61,904 nt of DNA from Desulfoluna sp. (GTDB lineage Bacteria; Desulfobacterota; Desulfobacteria; Desulfobacterales; Desulfolunaceae), in the NCBI RefSeq assembly GCF_030145185.1, contig NZ_JAQYWB010000033.1:1-61904 (forward strand), read 5' to 3'. Positions 18,601-30,213 of this stretch are shown here, piece by piece; within the stretch, counting starts at the first letter, position 1, and each line of letters begins with the position of its first letter. Made by a program: the position numbers and the translations under genes. Below the pieces are notes generated by a model, which worked only from the letters and a program-made list of their open reading frames with translations, was not told where the DNA came from and ran no database searches.

Positions 18601-19045
18601 CTACCTTCCGAGAACGGAAAAACCAGACACACAAACCGCGCAAGGCGTTCTGCCCCCGGCAGCCGGCAAGGGAACCATTCTTTTTGTAGAAGATGATGAA
18701 GAGCAGCGGCAGACGGTTCCCCGAGTCCTGGAACGCCTGGGCTACCATGTCCTGGTGGCCAACGACGCCGCCATGGCCCTTGTCACCGTCACCGAGCAGA
18801 CAGAGGCCATCGATCTGGTGATCACCGACTTCGACATGCCCGGAGACAACGGATTCGTCCTGGCGACCAAGCTCTGCAACATCGCGCCGGACTGCCCGGT
18901 CATCATCGTCTCAGGACGCCAGAAAAGCCTCACCATGGATCGAACAGACAACGTCCAAAGCGTTCTCATTAAGCCGTACAACCGACAAAGCCTGTCGGCA
19001 ACCATCAACACCGTCCTGCATCGAGTTCCCAAGGAGATCCAATGA
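15644..19045 (+). CDS. Hybrid sensor histidine kinase with ABC-type binding domain
   Basis: This 1133-residue membrane kinase begins with a signal segment (1-25), then a periplasmic ABC substrate-binding-like domain (about 27-330), a transmembrane helix (about 346-368), three PAS-type domains (about 380-505, 510-630, 635-755), a HisKA domain with phosphoacceptor H772 in GGIAHDFNN, an ATPase domain (DNGPGIS) and a C-terminal receiver with D1062. It probably senses a small ligand and phosphorylates the sigma-54 activator whose start overlaps its stop by four bases. Its place beside the lactate permease resembles the LurS-LurR pair of Desulfovibrio; the ligand itself is unknown. AAAGGAGAGAAAGG precedes the ATG. 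Confidence 0.85.
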   Translation: MIRAVTLWLVATMALFIAATPAMAGKTNILILNSYENGYAWSDNIMDGIRAVFKESGVPIELQIEYMDSKRYRGEAVEETLLSLYRHKLTFFRPDIVIASDNNAFRFAIAHRQTLFPDVPLVFCGVNDYTPELLHGETQVTGVAESVDVSGNINIALKLHPTRNRIVVITDSSATGRAISRQIQKGYPDKSRKLRIDFINMANRDILYQTVRAATPDTIFFFIPQYSIGDGTFYGTADIVPDLERNTRAPIYGFWKFLVGDGTVGGRVTSGHLHGETAAKMALEILKGTPISNLPVSYDAQYRWLFDYTQLQKFSIPLAALPEEAEVLHMPQPFYQLDRDLFWVLAISFATLTLAFIFLVMNIALRWRVEEDLKDQLSFLEIFMETVPIPIYFKDMNGHYQGINREFERWFGVNRAEIIGHTDDLFYPKNVPPLSDESDSHLTAENGVRVYHSRIFKHGSDHHHVILHKATYRNAKNEICGLVGAILDINDMKRAQSDLQKAEERYRSIFENATKGIFLSDLTGRILNINNAFAQMLGYSDRREALTHIDKIEKHYGSRETQKRFRDMIRIGKDVTGLEIEFYNIQGEKRWASLNASLVRNKHGELEHVEGIGEDITQRKMAEIAMEESKNKLQIVLDNIPQLVYWQDNALTYVGGNRSFKLFYDLDPAKNVNVTYTDIMAEPEDIRTSCEVDRTVVQFGKPRYRIRRNIKKVNGKEVCLEINKIPLRDENGNITGILGTAEDITKKVNLEKQLVQSQKMEALGTLSGGIAHDFNNILTSIINSTELALEDIDPQAIAAEDLRRVLKASSRGSELVNRILAFSRPSREEFQIVNVTDVVGEALSLFRSTITGNIELNEVKKCSECICLADPTQLHQIIMNLCTNSFHAMKKGGGSITVSVAPAEVDDHQAALITIQTGEYCRITISDNGPGISADVMDKIFDPFFTTKEKGVGTGLGLAVVHGILKGHRGGIHVSSLPGVETTFDIYLPRTEKPDTQTAQGVLPPAAGKGTILFVEDDEEQRQTVPRVLERLGYHVLVANDAAMALVTVTEQTEAIDLVITDFDMPGDNGFVLATKLCNIAPDCPVIIVSGRQKSLTMDRTDNVQSVLIKPYNRQSLSATINTVLHRVPKEIQ

Positions 19046-20502
19046 CCACCACCATCCTCATCATTGACGACGACATCGAGTTTTGTGAAACCATGGAAAG
19101 CCTGGTGAGAAGGATGGAGCACCGCTGCTTCACGGCCCACACCCTGAAGGAGGGATCGGACTACCTGGAAGGGCACTCGGTGGATGTGGTCTTCCTTGAC
19201 GTGCGCCTGCCCGACGGCAACGGACTGACCGCCCTCCCCCTCATCAAAAAAGCCCCGTCCGAACCCGAGGTGATCATCTTAACCGGCCAGGGCGACCCGG
19301 ATGGGGCAGAGCTGGCCATTCAGGGCGGAGTCTGGGACTACCTGGTCAAGCCCACCTCCATCAAACAGACCCGCCTCAGCCTCTCCCGGGCTCTGAAGTA
19401 CCGGGAAGAAAAACAGGCCGAAACGCCGGTGGCCCTGAACCTGGACAACATCATCGGGGCCAGCCCTTCCATGAAAAAATGCTTTGACCTCGTGGCCAAA
19501 GCCGCGGTCTCCAACTCCCAGGTCCTCATCACCGGTGAAACCGGCACCGGCAAAGAGCTCTTTGCCCGTACCATCCACGAAAACAGCCCCCGCGCTGAAA
19601 ACAACTTTGTCATCGTGGATTGTGCCTCCCTGACCGAAACCCTCCTGGAGAGCACCCTCTTCGGTCACAGAAAGGGCGCCTTTACCGGTGCGGACGCCGA
19701 TCGGACCGGCCTGGTGAAAGTGGCCGACGGCGGCACCCTTTTCCTCGATGAGGTTGGGGACATGCCCCTGTCCATCCAGCGCTCTTTCTTGAGGGTGCTC
19801 CAGGAGAAACGATTCCGGCCTGTGGGCCAAACCCAGGAGGTGACCAGTAATTTTCGACTCATCGCCGCCACCAACCGAAATCTCGAAGAGATGGTGGAGC
19901 AGGGGACCTTCCGAAGGGATCTCCTCTTTCGTCTCTGGGCGATTAACCTGGAGCTGCCCCCCGTACGAAACCGCCAGGGAGACATCAAGCGCCTGGCCAT
20001 GTTCTTCATCGACCGGCTCTGCGAGGAGTACACCGTCCCCAACAAAGGCTTTGATACCGACTTCTTTGAGACCCTCTCCGCCTACAAATGGCCGGGCAAC
20101 ATCCGGGAGCTCTTCAACGTCCTGGAGATGGCCTTTATCACCTCGGGTCGCACCTGCACCCTCTATGCCATGGACCTGCCCAGCCACATCCGGATCAAGG
20201 TGGCCAAGGCCTCCCTCAGACAAGGCACGACCGAGGCCCCGAAATCCTCAGCGCATGCCGAAGACACCGACTCCCCGGTCTCCCGAATTCTGGCTGAAAC
20301 CGGTGTGGAGGTGACCCACCATTTCGGCAACCGTATCCCGGAAATCAAAGAATTCAAGGGCATCATGGAAGAACAATACTTAAAGGAGCTGATTCGCCAT
20401 ACCGGAGGAAACGCCAAAAAGATCATGCAGATCTCCGGGCTCTCGAAATCCCATTTTTACACGCTCTTAAAAAAGAAGGAGATCTCCATCTCATCGGAAT
20501 AG
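19042..20502 (+). CDS. NtrC-family sigma-54-dependent response regulator (LurR-like)
   Basis: The 486-residue protein has a receiver domain with phosphoacceptor D53, an AAA+ domain with Walker A GETGTGKE (165-172) and the sigma-54 contact loop GAFTGA (212-217), Walker B GGTLFLDEVGD and a Fis-type helix-turn-helix at the C terminus (GNAKKIMQISGLSKSHFYTL). When phosphorylated it should activate sigma-54 promoters. Three such promoters are visible nearby, at the permease, pyruvate oxidoreductase and a candidate small RNA. The start overlaps the kinase gene (ATGA). All residues needed for activation are intact. Confidence 0.9.
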   Translation: MTTTILIIDDDIEFCETMESLVRRMEHRCFTAHTLKEGSDYLEGHSVDVVFLDVRLPDGNGLTALPLIKKAPSEPEVIILTGQGDPDGAELAIQGGVWDYLVKPTSIKQTRLSLSRALKYREEKQAETPVALNLDNIIGASPSMKKCFDLVAKAAVSNSQVLITGETGTGKELFARTIHENSPRAENNFVIVDCASLTETLLESTLFGHRKGAFTGADADRTGLVKVADGGTLFLDEVGDMPLSIQRSFLRVLQEKRFRPVGQTQEVTSNFRLIAATNRNLEEMVEQGTFRRDLLFRLWAINLELPPVRNRQGDIKRLAMFFIDRLCEEYTVPNKGFDTDFFETLSAYKWPGNIRELFNVLEMAFITSGRTCTLYAMDLPSHIRIKVAKASLRQGTTEAPKSSAHAEDTDSPVSRILAETGVEVTHHFGNRIPEIKEFKGIMEEQYLKELIRHTGGNAKKIMQISGLSKSHFYTLLKKKEISISSE

Positions 20503-20681
20503 GCCCCTGCAGGACCTGAGAAACGCCCCGGCCCGCCGGTCAGCGGGGTACTGAATACCGGACTTTTGGTCCTCTTTTTCATAAAAATGTTCAGCCCCAG
20601 AGACCCTTTCCCCTGCAGATCTTCAGGAACCATGCCCCCCAAAACCCTATCTCCGGGCGTGATACACTTTTCTATTGTACA

Positions 20682-20697
20682 TGGCACAATAATTGTA
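20682..20697 (+). promoter_or_regulatory. Sigma-54-type promoter of the candidate small RNA
   Basis: TGGCACAATAATTGTA gives the -24 GG and a -12 TTGTA with the correct spacing, the same variant as at the permease and pyruvate oxidoreductase genes. A sigma-70-like reading (TTGTAC then TATATT with a 15-base spacer) is also possible at 20676-20701. Start of transcription is expected near 20708. Confidence 0.5.
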
Positions 20698-20707
20698 TAT
20701 TTTAAAG

Positions 20708-20825
20708 GCAACCTGTTAAATTCTCTTTCTCCTGCTGGGTTTAACAGTGTTACACAAAAATACTCCAAAAACTGCGTCTGATATGAGAGTTCCCATTCGG
20801 GAACTCTCATATCAATCTCTTTTTC
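20708..20825 (+). ncRNA. Candidate small RNA downstream of the sigma-54 activator
   Basis: Between the activator gene and the Dabb gene there is no credible open frame, yet a promoter-like site is followed by two RNA hairpins. The first pairs CTGTTAAA (20713-20720) with TTTAACAG (20740-20747) and exposes a C/U-rich loop containing CTCTTTCTCCT, able to pair with Shine-Dalgarno sequences. The second is a perfect 16-bp stem (20779-20794 with 20799-20814) followed by ATCTCTTTTTC, which resembles a terminator. The transcript would be about 115 bases. The remainder of the 20503-21060 gap shows nothing recognisable. Expression is inferred only. Confidence 0.45.
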
Positions 20826-21060
20826 ATTCAAAAAAAAGAGCCCCATGACCAGCCGTGCAGCGACCCGCCCTCCCGAGCGATTCGTCATCCAAACGCTGCA
20901 CATTCCTCCACCTCACACGTTTAACCGGCTGTCATCAATCAGGAAGAAACCGACGGGTTGGGATGTCCCCCCCCATGCGTCACATACATACGGATAAAAA
21001 ATAACAGATCTTTCGTGGATTCTTTTAAGAAGGGATCCCACTCAGGACACAGGAGGAATG

Positions 21061-21363
21061 ATGCTCAAACATATTGTCATGCTGAAACTCAAAGACGAGG
21101 CCAAAGGGGCCAGCGCCGCCGAAAACGCGGTGAAGTTAAAAACCATGTTAGACGCCCTGGTGGGCAAAATTGCCGAAATCCGATCTCTTGAGGTGGGCAT
21201 CAACCTCTTCTCCAACCGCCAGACCGCTCACCTCTCCCTTTATGCCGAGTTTGACAGCGAAGAGGATCTGAACCGATACGCCAACCACCCGGACCATCAG
21301 AGAGTGGTGGCCTTCCTTCAACAGGTGATGGATGAGCGGCGTGTTGTCGATTACCACGCCTGA
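21061..21363 (+). CDS. Dabb-family stress-responsive A/B barrel protein
   Basis: The 100-residue protein matches the dimeric alpha/beta barrel (Dabb) domain: it opens with LKHIVMLKLKDEA, has the long helix that follows, the strand IRSLEVGINL, and ends with the typical HPDHQRVVAFLQQVMDERRVVDY. Members occur as stress proteins and as domains of small enzymes in bacteria and plants; no substrate can be assigned. AGGAGG precedes two ATG codons at 21058 and 21061; the second is chosen because the first leaves a single base of spacing. It is monocistronic and is followed by a terminator at 21427. Confidence 0.8.
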   Translation: MLKHIVMLKLKDEAKGASAAENAVKLKTMLDALVGKIAEIRSLEVGINLFSNRQTAHLSLYAEFDSEEDLNRYANHPDHQRVVAFLQQVMDERRVVDYHA

Positions 21364-21426
21364 CAGGCAGCTTAGCGCCGGGAGTTCCTGATTCTGAAAT
21401 CGGGACTCTCCGTCCTCTTCACCCCA

Positions 21427-21462
21427 CACCGAGGAGCCCTCCTCGGTGCCTCCTTTTTTTTC
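21427..21462 (+). terminator. Intrinsic terminator after the Dabb gene
   Basis: CACCGAGGA (21427-21435) pairs with TCCTCGGTG (21440-21448) around a 4-base loop and is followed by CCTCC and a run of eight T. Confidence 0.8.
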
Positions 21463-21524
21463 CCGCCCACCATCCACTGAAAAAGCAGACCCCGCAGGGC
21501 CTGACCGCCTTTCCGACCTCTCCT

Positions 21525-21576
21525 ATGTTGCGTTGCAACATTTTTTCCTTGACTTAATCTGAGCCTGTATTACATT
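21525..21576 (+). promoter_or_regulatory. Promoter and operator of the phasin-like gene
   Basis: A perfect inverted repeat ATGTTGC-GTT-GCAACAT lies at 21525-21541. Just after it come TTGACT (21549-21554) and TACATT (21571-21576), a sigma-70-type promoter with a 16-base spacer. The repeat would suit a dimeric regulator bound next to the -35 element. Confidence 0.5.
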
Positions 21577-21660
21577 CTTTAACAGAACAATACAAAGGGT
21601 TTATGTTAACACCCTCTTCAGGGTTCATCTTTAAAACACTCTTAATTTCGGAGGTGCAGC

Positions 21661-21930
21661 ATGAATGAAGCCACCAGTTTTATCCGCAAAGCCTATGAAT
21701 TCAACAAAAGCGGTTTTGAAAATGTGTACAACGCCATGGGGTCTTTTCAGGCGCAAGCGGAGGAAGTCACCTTCCGCCTGTTCAGCGAAAACCCCATCTT
21801 CCCCGAGCCAGCCCAAAAAATCGTTAAGAGTGGATTCGACGCCTGCAAACAGGGACGAGACTCTCTGAAGGGCCAGGTCGATAAAAGCCAGAAGGCCTTC
21901 GAAGAGTTGCTGACTGCCGCCAACCTCTGA
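21661..21930 (+). CDS. Small phasin-like protein
   Basis: The 89-residue product is predicted all-helical and amphipathic, with no signal peptide. The stretch from IFPEPAQKIVKSG through GRDSLKGQVDKSQKAFEELL resembles the C-terminal half of phasins, the proteins that coat polyhydroxyalkanoate granules, including the pattern of a proline turn before a long helix. The match is by eye and the protein is shorter than most phasins. GGAGGTG gives it an excellent ribosome binding site, and a strong promoter and terminator flank it, so it is probably an abundant single-gene transcript. No polyhydroxyalkanoate synthase is in the window. Confidence 0.6.
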   Translation: MNEATSFIRKAYEFNKSGFENVYNAMGSFQAQAEEVTFRLFSENPIFPEPAQKIVKSGFDACKQGRDSLKGQVDKSQKAFEELLTAANL

Positions 21931-21964
21931 TCACCGCAGCGCCTTCCGGACGTTTTTTAAAAAC

Positions 21965-22005
21965 AAAAAGCCGCCCCCCCAAAACTTGGGAAGGCGGCTT
22001 TTTTT
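21965..22005. terminator. Bidirectional terminator, phasin-like gene and pyruvate oxidoreductase
   Basis: AAAAAGCCGCC (21965-21975) pairs with GGCGGCTTTTT around a C-rich loop, and T or A runs lie on both sides. It ends the plus-strand phasin-like transcript and the minus-strand oxidoreductase transcript that stops at 22052. Confidence 0.8.
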
Positions 22006-22051
22006 ATTCACGGCACATCTTTAAGGATGCACTTTTTCACATCTTCAACTC

Positions 22052-25969
<3,918 letters not shown>

Positions 25970-25985
25970 TACAAAAGTCGTGCCA
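25970..25985 (-). promoter_or_regulatory. Sigma-54-type promoter of pyruvate oxidoreductase
   Basis: The minus strand reads TGGCACGACTTTTGTA, a near-perfect -24/-12 promoter (TGGCACG-N4-TTGCW) with the same GT variation at -12 as the permease promoter. Transcription would begin near 25959. Confidence 0.65.
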
Positions 25986-26346
25986 TAATTTCAAGCAAAC
26001 AAAGCTTACCTGCTGAACTCCCCTGATCAATCACGGAAAACAGGGCAAAGGCAACCTTCTGTAAAGACTATGATGAAGAGAGGTTAGGGTCGCAAGGCAG
26101 AATATCCTGCGCCCGGAATGAAAGAAGAGTCATCATAAAGTAGACGGCCCCCCATCCCTTTAGGGGCCGGGTTGGTCACTCAAGAGGGAACGGTTGTCCG
26201 ACATAAACACCCGTTCGTTCACAACCTCGGGGTATGCATCATGGACAGGACTCCAACGCCCAACATCCGGTGAACAACCAGGCAGCGAATGATCCACAGG
26301 TGCTTGCCACCAGAGGCTTTATCGTGCATTCGCGTCACCAGCCGCT

Positions 26347-26559
26347 GTGTCAACGGCAAAAAAATTCCGCGAATATAACCAATATGTTAATGAAGCATCC
26401 CTCTTTTTTAACACCTTTCATGCGCAACGAAAAGTCCGAATTTCAGAACTGGAAGTATGGAAAAAAGGAATCCAGGGTTACCGCGAGGGGAAGGTGCCCT
26501 ATTGGGCTGCCTTTCACCTTCCATCCACGAACCAAAAAATAAAAAACCCGCCCCGGTGA
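26347..26559 (+). CDS. Doubtful 70-residue open frame
   Basis: A GTG-initiated frame encodes a 70-residue peptide rich in aromatic and basic residues with a protein-like middle (SELEVWKKGIQGYREGKVPY). It lies in the 1.2-kb gap between the pyruvate oxidoreductase and lut genes and its end runs into the lut terminator stem. I see no ribosome binding site and do not recognise it. It could be a remnant of a gene or chance. Nothing else is seen in 25990-26530. Confidence 0.2.
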   Translation: MSTAKKFREYNQYVNEASLFFNTFHAQRKVRISELEVWKKGIQGYREGKVPYWAAFHLPSTNQKIKNPPR

Positions 26560-26607
26560 CACCATAATCCTGTGGGAGGGGGCTATGGAAATCAACACCG
26601 GAGCGGG
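26534..26607 (-). terminator. Intrinsic terminator of the lutC-lutBA operon
   Basis: CACCGGAGCGGG (26596-26607) pairs with CCCGCCCCGGTG (26547-26558), with one G-T pair on the RNA. Read on the minus strand the stem is followed by TTTTTTATTTTTT. It lies about 190 bases past the stop of the LutBA fusion gene. Confidence 0.75.
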
Positions 26608-26790
26608 CCGAATCGGGTCATGAACTAAAGGCTCGACAGCCAACGCCGGGGCACCGGCAAAAACAGGTGCGGGCGTGGCCATGAAGCCGTTACGCTTTGC
26701 CCCCAGAAGACAGAGGAGACAAAACGTAACGGGCAACCGGTTTTCAAGGTGTTTGAAACGAGGAGGACGTTTCCGTCGAAGGCACCTTTT

Positions 26791-28947
26791 TTATTTCTTT
26801 TCTTCCAGGAGCACCTCGGCCATGTGCTTGACGGTGACGTTCATACCACGCGCCTTGATGCCGCCTTTAAGCTGAAGTGTGCACCCTGGGCAGTCGGTAA
26901 CCAGGGTGGTGGCACCGGTGGCCGAAACGTTATCGAGCTTATGGTCCAGCATGGTTTTGGAAATCATGGGGAAATCCACGGAGAAGGAACCGGAAAATCC
27001 GCAGCAGACCTGGCTCTCATCACACGCCTTGAAATCCACACCCGCCTTCTCCAGAAGGGCCATGGGGGCTTCTTCAACGCCCAGGCCACGGATCAGGTGG
27101 CAGGGGTAATGATAGGTCACCTTGCGTCCGAGGTTCATGAAATCCTCGGCCTTCACCTTCACCACGTCATTCATAAAGGAGCTGAAGTCGATGAGCTTGT
27201 CGGCCATGGCCTGGACATCGGCGGGCACTGCACCCTTCTTGGTCAGGAGCTTCGGAAAGTTCTCCTTGATGTGGGAGCCGCAGGAGGCACAGAGGGTGAC
27301 GATGTAATCATAATCCCCGGATTTAAAGGCCTTCACGTTTTGAAGGGCGATCTCCTTGGCCGTATCCATCTGGGCCATCATCATGGTGGGCAGGCCGCAG
27401 CAGGTCTGATCCATGGGGTAATCCACGGAGATGTTGTACGCCTCGCAGAGCTTGGCAAAGGCTTTTCCGTGCTCGGGATAGATAAAATCCCCGGCGCACC
27501 CACCGAAAAGAGCCACTTTAATTTTGGGATTCTTCACCTTGGGCTTCACATATTTCCAGTCATCACGCAAAGAACGATCGGCAATGGCAGGAAGACGCCG
27601 AAAGTTGTGCTCTCCCATCAGGAAGGTGGGCAGGTGCCGGATATACGGCCCATCGGTGGCCGGTCCCTGCATCTTGGAGGCGGTTTTCAAGGCGGTGTGA
27701 AAGAGCCGGCGGTTTTTCAGGAGCATGGAGGTCATGCGGGTTTTAAAGGGTTTCCCCCCATCTTCATCCTGAATCTTGGCGTAGACGTTCTTAATCAGGA
27801 AGGGCAGATCGATCTTGGACGGGCAGACCGCTTTGCAGGACTGGCAGTTGAGACAGCACTTCACGATCTCCCGAGCCTTCTCCTTGCCGTGGAAGAAGGG
27901 GGTCAAGATGAGACCGATGGCCCCGATGTAGACGTGGCCGAAGGTATGCCCGCCCACCATGCGGTAGATGGGGCACACGTTGGCGCAGGCGCCGCATCGA
28001 ATGCACCGGAGGGCCTGAGAAAAAATCGGGTCTTTGGCAAGTTCCAGGCGCCCGTTGTCGATAAACACCATGTGCTGGATTTTTTTCTCTTCAGGGGCCG
28101 TGGCACACTCGTTGGTGCCCTTGATCCAGGTGACATACGAGGTCAGGGCTTGCCCCGTCGCGTTTCTGGGAAGAATTTTGAGAATCTTGACCGCCGAGGA
28201 ATAATCCTGAACCAGCTTGTCAAAGCCCATCAGGGCCACATGCACCCGGGGCAGGGTGGTGGTCAGGCGGGCGTTGCCTTCGTTGGTCACCAGGCCGATT
28301 ACACCGGAGTCGGCGATGGCGAAGTTGCAGCCGGAGATGCCCATGTCCGCCCCGATAAACTTGGGACGCAGCTCTTTTCGAGCCACCTTCACCAGCCCCT
28401 CAATATTTTCGGGGTCCTGCTTCTTGGCGGTCACATCGGAGAAGAGATCACCCACCTGATACCGTGAAAGGTGGATGGCGGGCATGACCATGTGAGACGG
28501 CCCTTCATGCCGCATCTGAATAATCCACTCCCCGAGGTCGGTCTCCACCACCTCGTACCCATCCTTTTCCAGGTGGTCGTTCAAAAAGGTCTCTTCGGCC
28601 GTCATGGACTTGGACTTGACGATGCTCTTGACCTGGTTCTCTTTAGCGATCTGAGCGATGATGCAGTTGGCTTCCTCGGCATCCCTGGCCACATGGACAA
28701 TGCTCCCGGCGGCCTCGGCGTTCTTTTTAAACTCGTCAAAAAGTTCGGAGAGGTTGGGAATCCCCGCATCTTTCATGCAGGCCACATCCTCGCGCATCCC
28801 CTCTAAGTCAAGATCGGCAAAGACATTTCCACGAGACTGACGGTACGACGTAAAAAAATTGTTGAGGGTCTTTCGAAGAAAGTCTTTTTCCAGAGAGGTC
28901 TTGATCTGCTTTTTAAAGGCCTTGTCTGTTTCAGGGGTCTCAATCAT
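26791..28947 (-). CDS. L-lactate dehydrogenase LutB-LutA fusion
   Basis: This 718-residue protein joins two subunits of the LutABC-type L-lactate oxidation complex. Residues about 60-300 form a LUD domain (LutB N-terminal part), followed by two ferredoxin-type motifs (C315, C318, C321, C325 and C365, C368, C371, C375), then two CCG domains equivalent to LutA (ACCGLP-type CCGLP near residue 520 and CCGFSGS near 670). It should oxidise L-lactate to pyruvate through its Fe-S clusters. Fused forms like this are known in Desulfovibrio. The ATG has GGAGGTGAGAA before it and overlaps the stop of the LutC gene by four bases. Confidence 0.9.
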   Translation of the reverse strand: MIETPETDKAFKKQIKTSLEKDFLRKTLNNFFTSYRQSRGNVFADLDLEGMREDVACMKDAGIPNLSELFDEFKKNAEAAGSIVHVARDAEEANCIIAQIAKENQVKSIVKSKSMTAEETFLNDHLEKDGYEVVETDLGEWIIQMRHEGPSHMVMPAIHLSRYQVGDLFSDVTAKKQDPENIEGLVKVARKELRPKFIGADMGISGCNFAIADSGVIGLVTNEGNARLTTTLPRVHVALMGFDKLVQDYSSAVKILKILPRNATGQALTSYVTWIKGTNECATAPEEKKIQHMVFIDNGRLELAKDPIFSQALRCIRCGACANVCPIYRMVGGHTFGHVYIGAIGLILTPFFHGKEKAREIVKCCLNCQSCKAVCPSKIDLPFLIKNVYAKIQDEDGGKPFKTRMTSMLLKNRRLFHTALKTASKMQGPATDGPYIRHLPTFLMGEHNFRRLPAIADRSLRDDWKYVKPKVKNPKIKVALFGGCAGDFIYPEHGKAFAKLCEAYNISVDYPMDQTCCGLPTMMMAQMDTAKEIALQNVKAFKSGDYDYIVTLCASCGSHIKENFPKLLTKKGAVPADVQAMADKLIDFSSFMNDVVKVKAEDFMNLGRKVTYHYPCHLIRGLGVEEAPMALLEKAGVDFKACDESQVCCGFSGSFSVDFPMISKTMLDHKLDNVSATGATTLVTDCPGCTLQLKGGIKARGMNVTVKHMAEVLLEEKK

Positions 28948-29510
28948 TTCTCACCTCCATCAAGATTTTCCGCCAATAAAATGTGCAGTCTTTCAGGCCC
29001 GTGCACCCCAATGGTGAGGATCCGCTCGATGTCTGCCGTCCGGCTGGGACCGGTGATAAACGCCACGTAGCCCGCACCGTTTTTGAAATGATCGGTCATG
29101 TAGCCTTCCAGTTCATCCATGGAAGGGACCACCTTGTCGGTGGGGAGGACAGCCACGTGGGTTTCGCTGAGCATGGTGGCCAGACGAAGTTCCTCAGAGT
29201 TGGAGTTAAGCACCAGGGTGCCGGTGTCGGCAATGCCCCTGTCGGCCCAGGTAAAGGCCGTGTGAATCCGGGTCATCTTATCGCGCAGGGGCGAGTCCAG
29301 AAGGGTAATGCCCTTCTCACCGCACGCCTTGCCCAAGGCTTCCCGAGCCGCATCGTCCATGCCCGGAGCCGCCAACGTGGTGCCACCCTCTTCCGCTGTC
29401 AAATTGACCGCGTACGCAATCGCCTCTTCAAGGGTTGCTGCCGACGAAACAACCGCCGCCGCCTTTTCAGCCCTCGCTCTCATGGATTCAATTATCTCAC
29501 CCTGACTCAC
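28944..29510 (-). CDS. lutC: LutC-type LUD-domain protein
   Basis: The 188-residue protein has a single LUD domain and matches LutC, the third member of the LutABC L-lactate utilisation set. The typical C-terminal GPSRTADIERILTIGVHGP is present. It starts at GTG, with GGAGG five to six bases before it. It is first in the operon and is followed by the LutBA fusion with a four-base overlap. The exact role of LutC within the complex is not settled; it is needed for L-lactate growth in Bacillus. Confidence 0.88.
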   Translation of the reverse strand: MSQGEIIESMRARAEKAAAVVSSAATLEEAIAYAVNLTAEEGGTTLAAPGMDDAAREALGKACGEKGITLLDSPLRDKMTRIHTAFTWADRGIADTGTLVLNSNSEELRLATMLSETHVAVLPTDKVVPSMDELEGYMTDHFKNGAGYVAFITGPSRTADIERILTIGVHGPERLHILLAENLDGGEK

Positions 29511-29820
29511 TTCGCCCTCCTTCTTCTCGATGGCACCGCCCCCCCGTTACCCGTCCCGCAGGCTGTTCTATCTGCGAGGCGACCGGGGTTCCGGCCTGTT
29601 ACGTGCTCATCCGCATTGCCGCCTGATACACAGCACGCCCCCCCTCCAGCATCCTGACTGCTAACAGCCATAGGGGCATGATGCACGAAGCCGTCATATA
29701 AACAGCGTTCGTCTCACAGGCATCGTCATTGATGGCATGGCATCCTCCCAACCCCCCGGATGAACAAAAAAATCTCTTTTGAACCCACTCGGCGGCCTGG
29801 GGTTGCCCACGAATCGTCAT

Positions 29821-29849
29821 TGGTACAACCACAAATTGGTCGTACCAAT
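29821..29849. promoter_or_regulatory. Two LldR/FadR-type operators upstream of lutC
   Basis: TGGT-ACA-ACCA at 29821-29831 and the perfect palindrome ATTGGT-CGT-ACCAAT at 29835-29849 fit the TGGT-NNN-ACCA operator of the PdhR/LldR group of FadR-family regulators. They lie about 310 bases before the lutC start, between it and the divergent regulator gene. Confidence 0.7.
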
Positions 29850-30027
29850 ATGGAACATAGGGGGGCATCGTGTCAAGAAAAAAGCGAGAACTCCCAAGGA
29901 ATACAACTCCATACCCTTGAAAACCGGTCATCTTTTGCGTTGATTTTTTTCAAAGAAGCCCCTACACTCAAGCGCTTGGACCGGAGCGGAGGCCTCAATT
30001 CCCCTCCCTGTCCAGATCAACTGAAAC

Positions 30028-30040
30028 ATGGTACAACCAT
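30028..30040. promoter_or_regulatory. Third LldR/FadR-type operator, before the regulator gene
   Basis: ATGGT-ACA-ACCAT is a perfect palindrome of the same TGGT-NNN-ACCA type as the two sites at 29821-29849. It lies about 175 bases before the regulator start and suggests autoregulation. Apart from these operators and a repeat at 30107-30176 the 29511-30213 gap shows no gene. Confidence 0.65.
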
Positions 30041-30106
30041 TTCAGCCAGTCAGAAAAATAGATCGCGAATGCTCGCCTGACGGCCCGAGGTGATAAAACT
30101 TGAGAC

Positions 30107-30176
30107 GCATTCGCAACCCCGCTTTCAAGGTGTTTTCTGGCCTAACGTGGCTTTACCACCCTTGCCACCGGAGGCC
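30107..30176 (+). repeat. Family A repeat, partial copy
   Basis: ATTCGCAACCCCGCTTTCAAGG at the left and CTTGCCACCGGAGGC at the right match the modular family found elsewhere in the window. It lies just before the regulator gene and, if translated, would give the false extension that opens the frame at 30100. Confidence 0.65.
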
Positions 30177-30213
30177 TTTTTTCGATCTTCAATCAAGCAA
30201 AGGACCCGACCCC

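Noticed and set aside
20457-20903. A 148-codon minus-strand frame overlapping the candidate small RNA
   Set aside because: It overlaps the 3' end of the activator gene and crosses the 16-bp hairpin; composition is not protein-like.
26749-28467. A 572-codon open frame opposite the LutBA fusion
   Set aside because: Antisense shadow with His/Gly-rich composition and no domain.
30100-30213. N-terminal extension of the FadR-family regulator
   Set aside because: The extra residues translate a dispersed repeat that also precedes moaC; a good ribosome binding site lies before the internal ATG at 30214.
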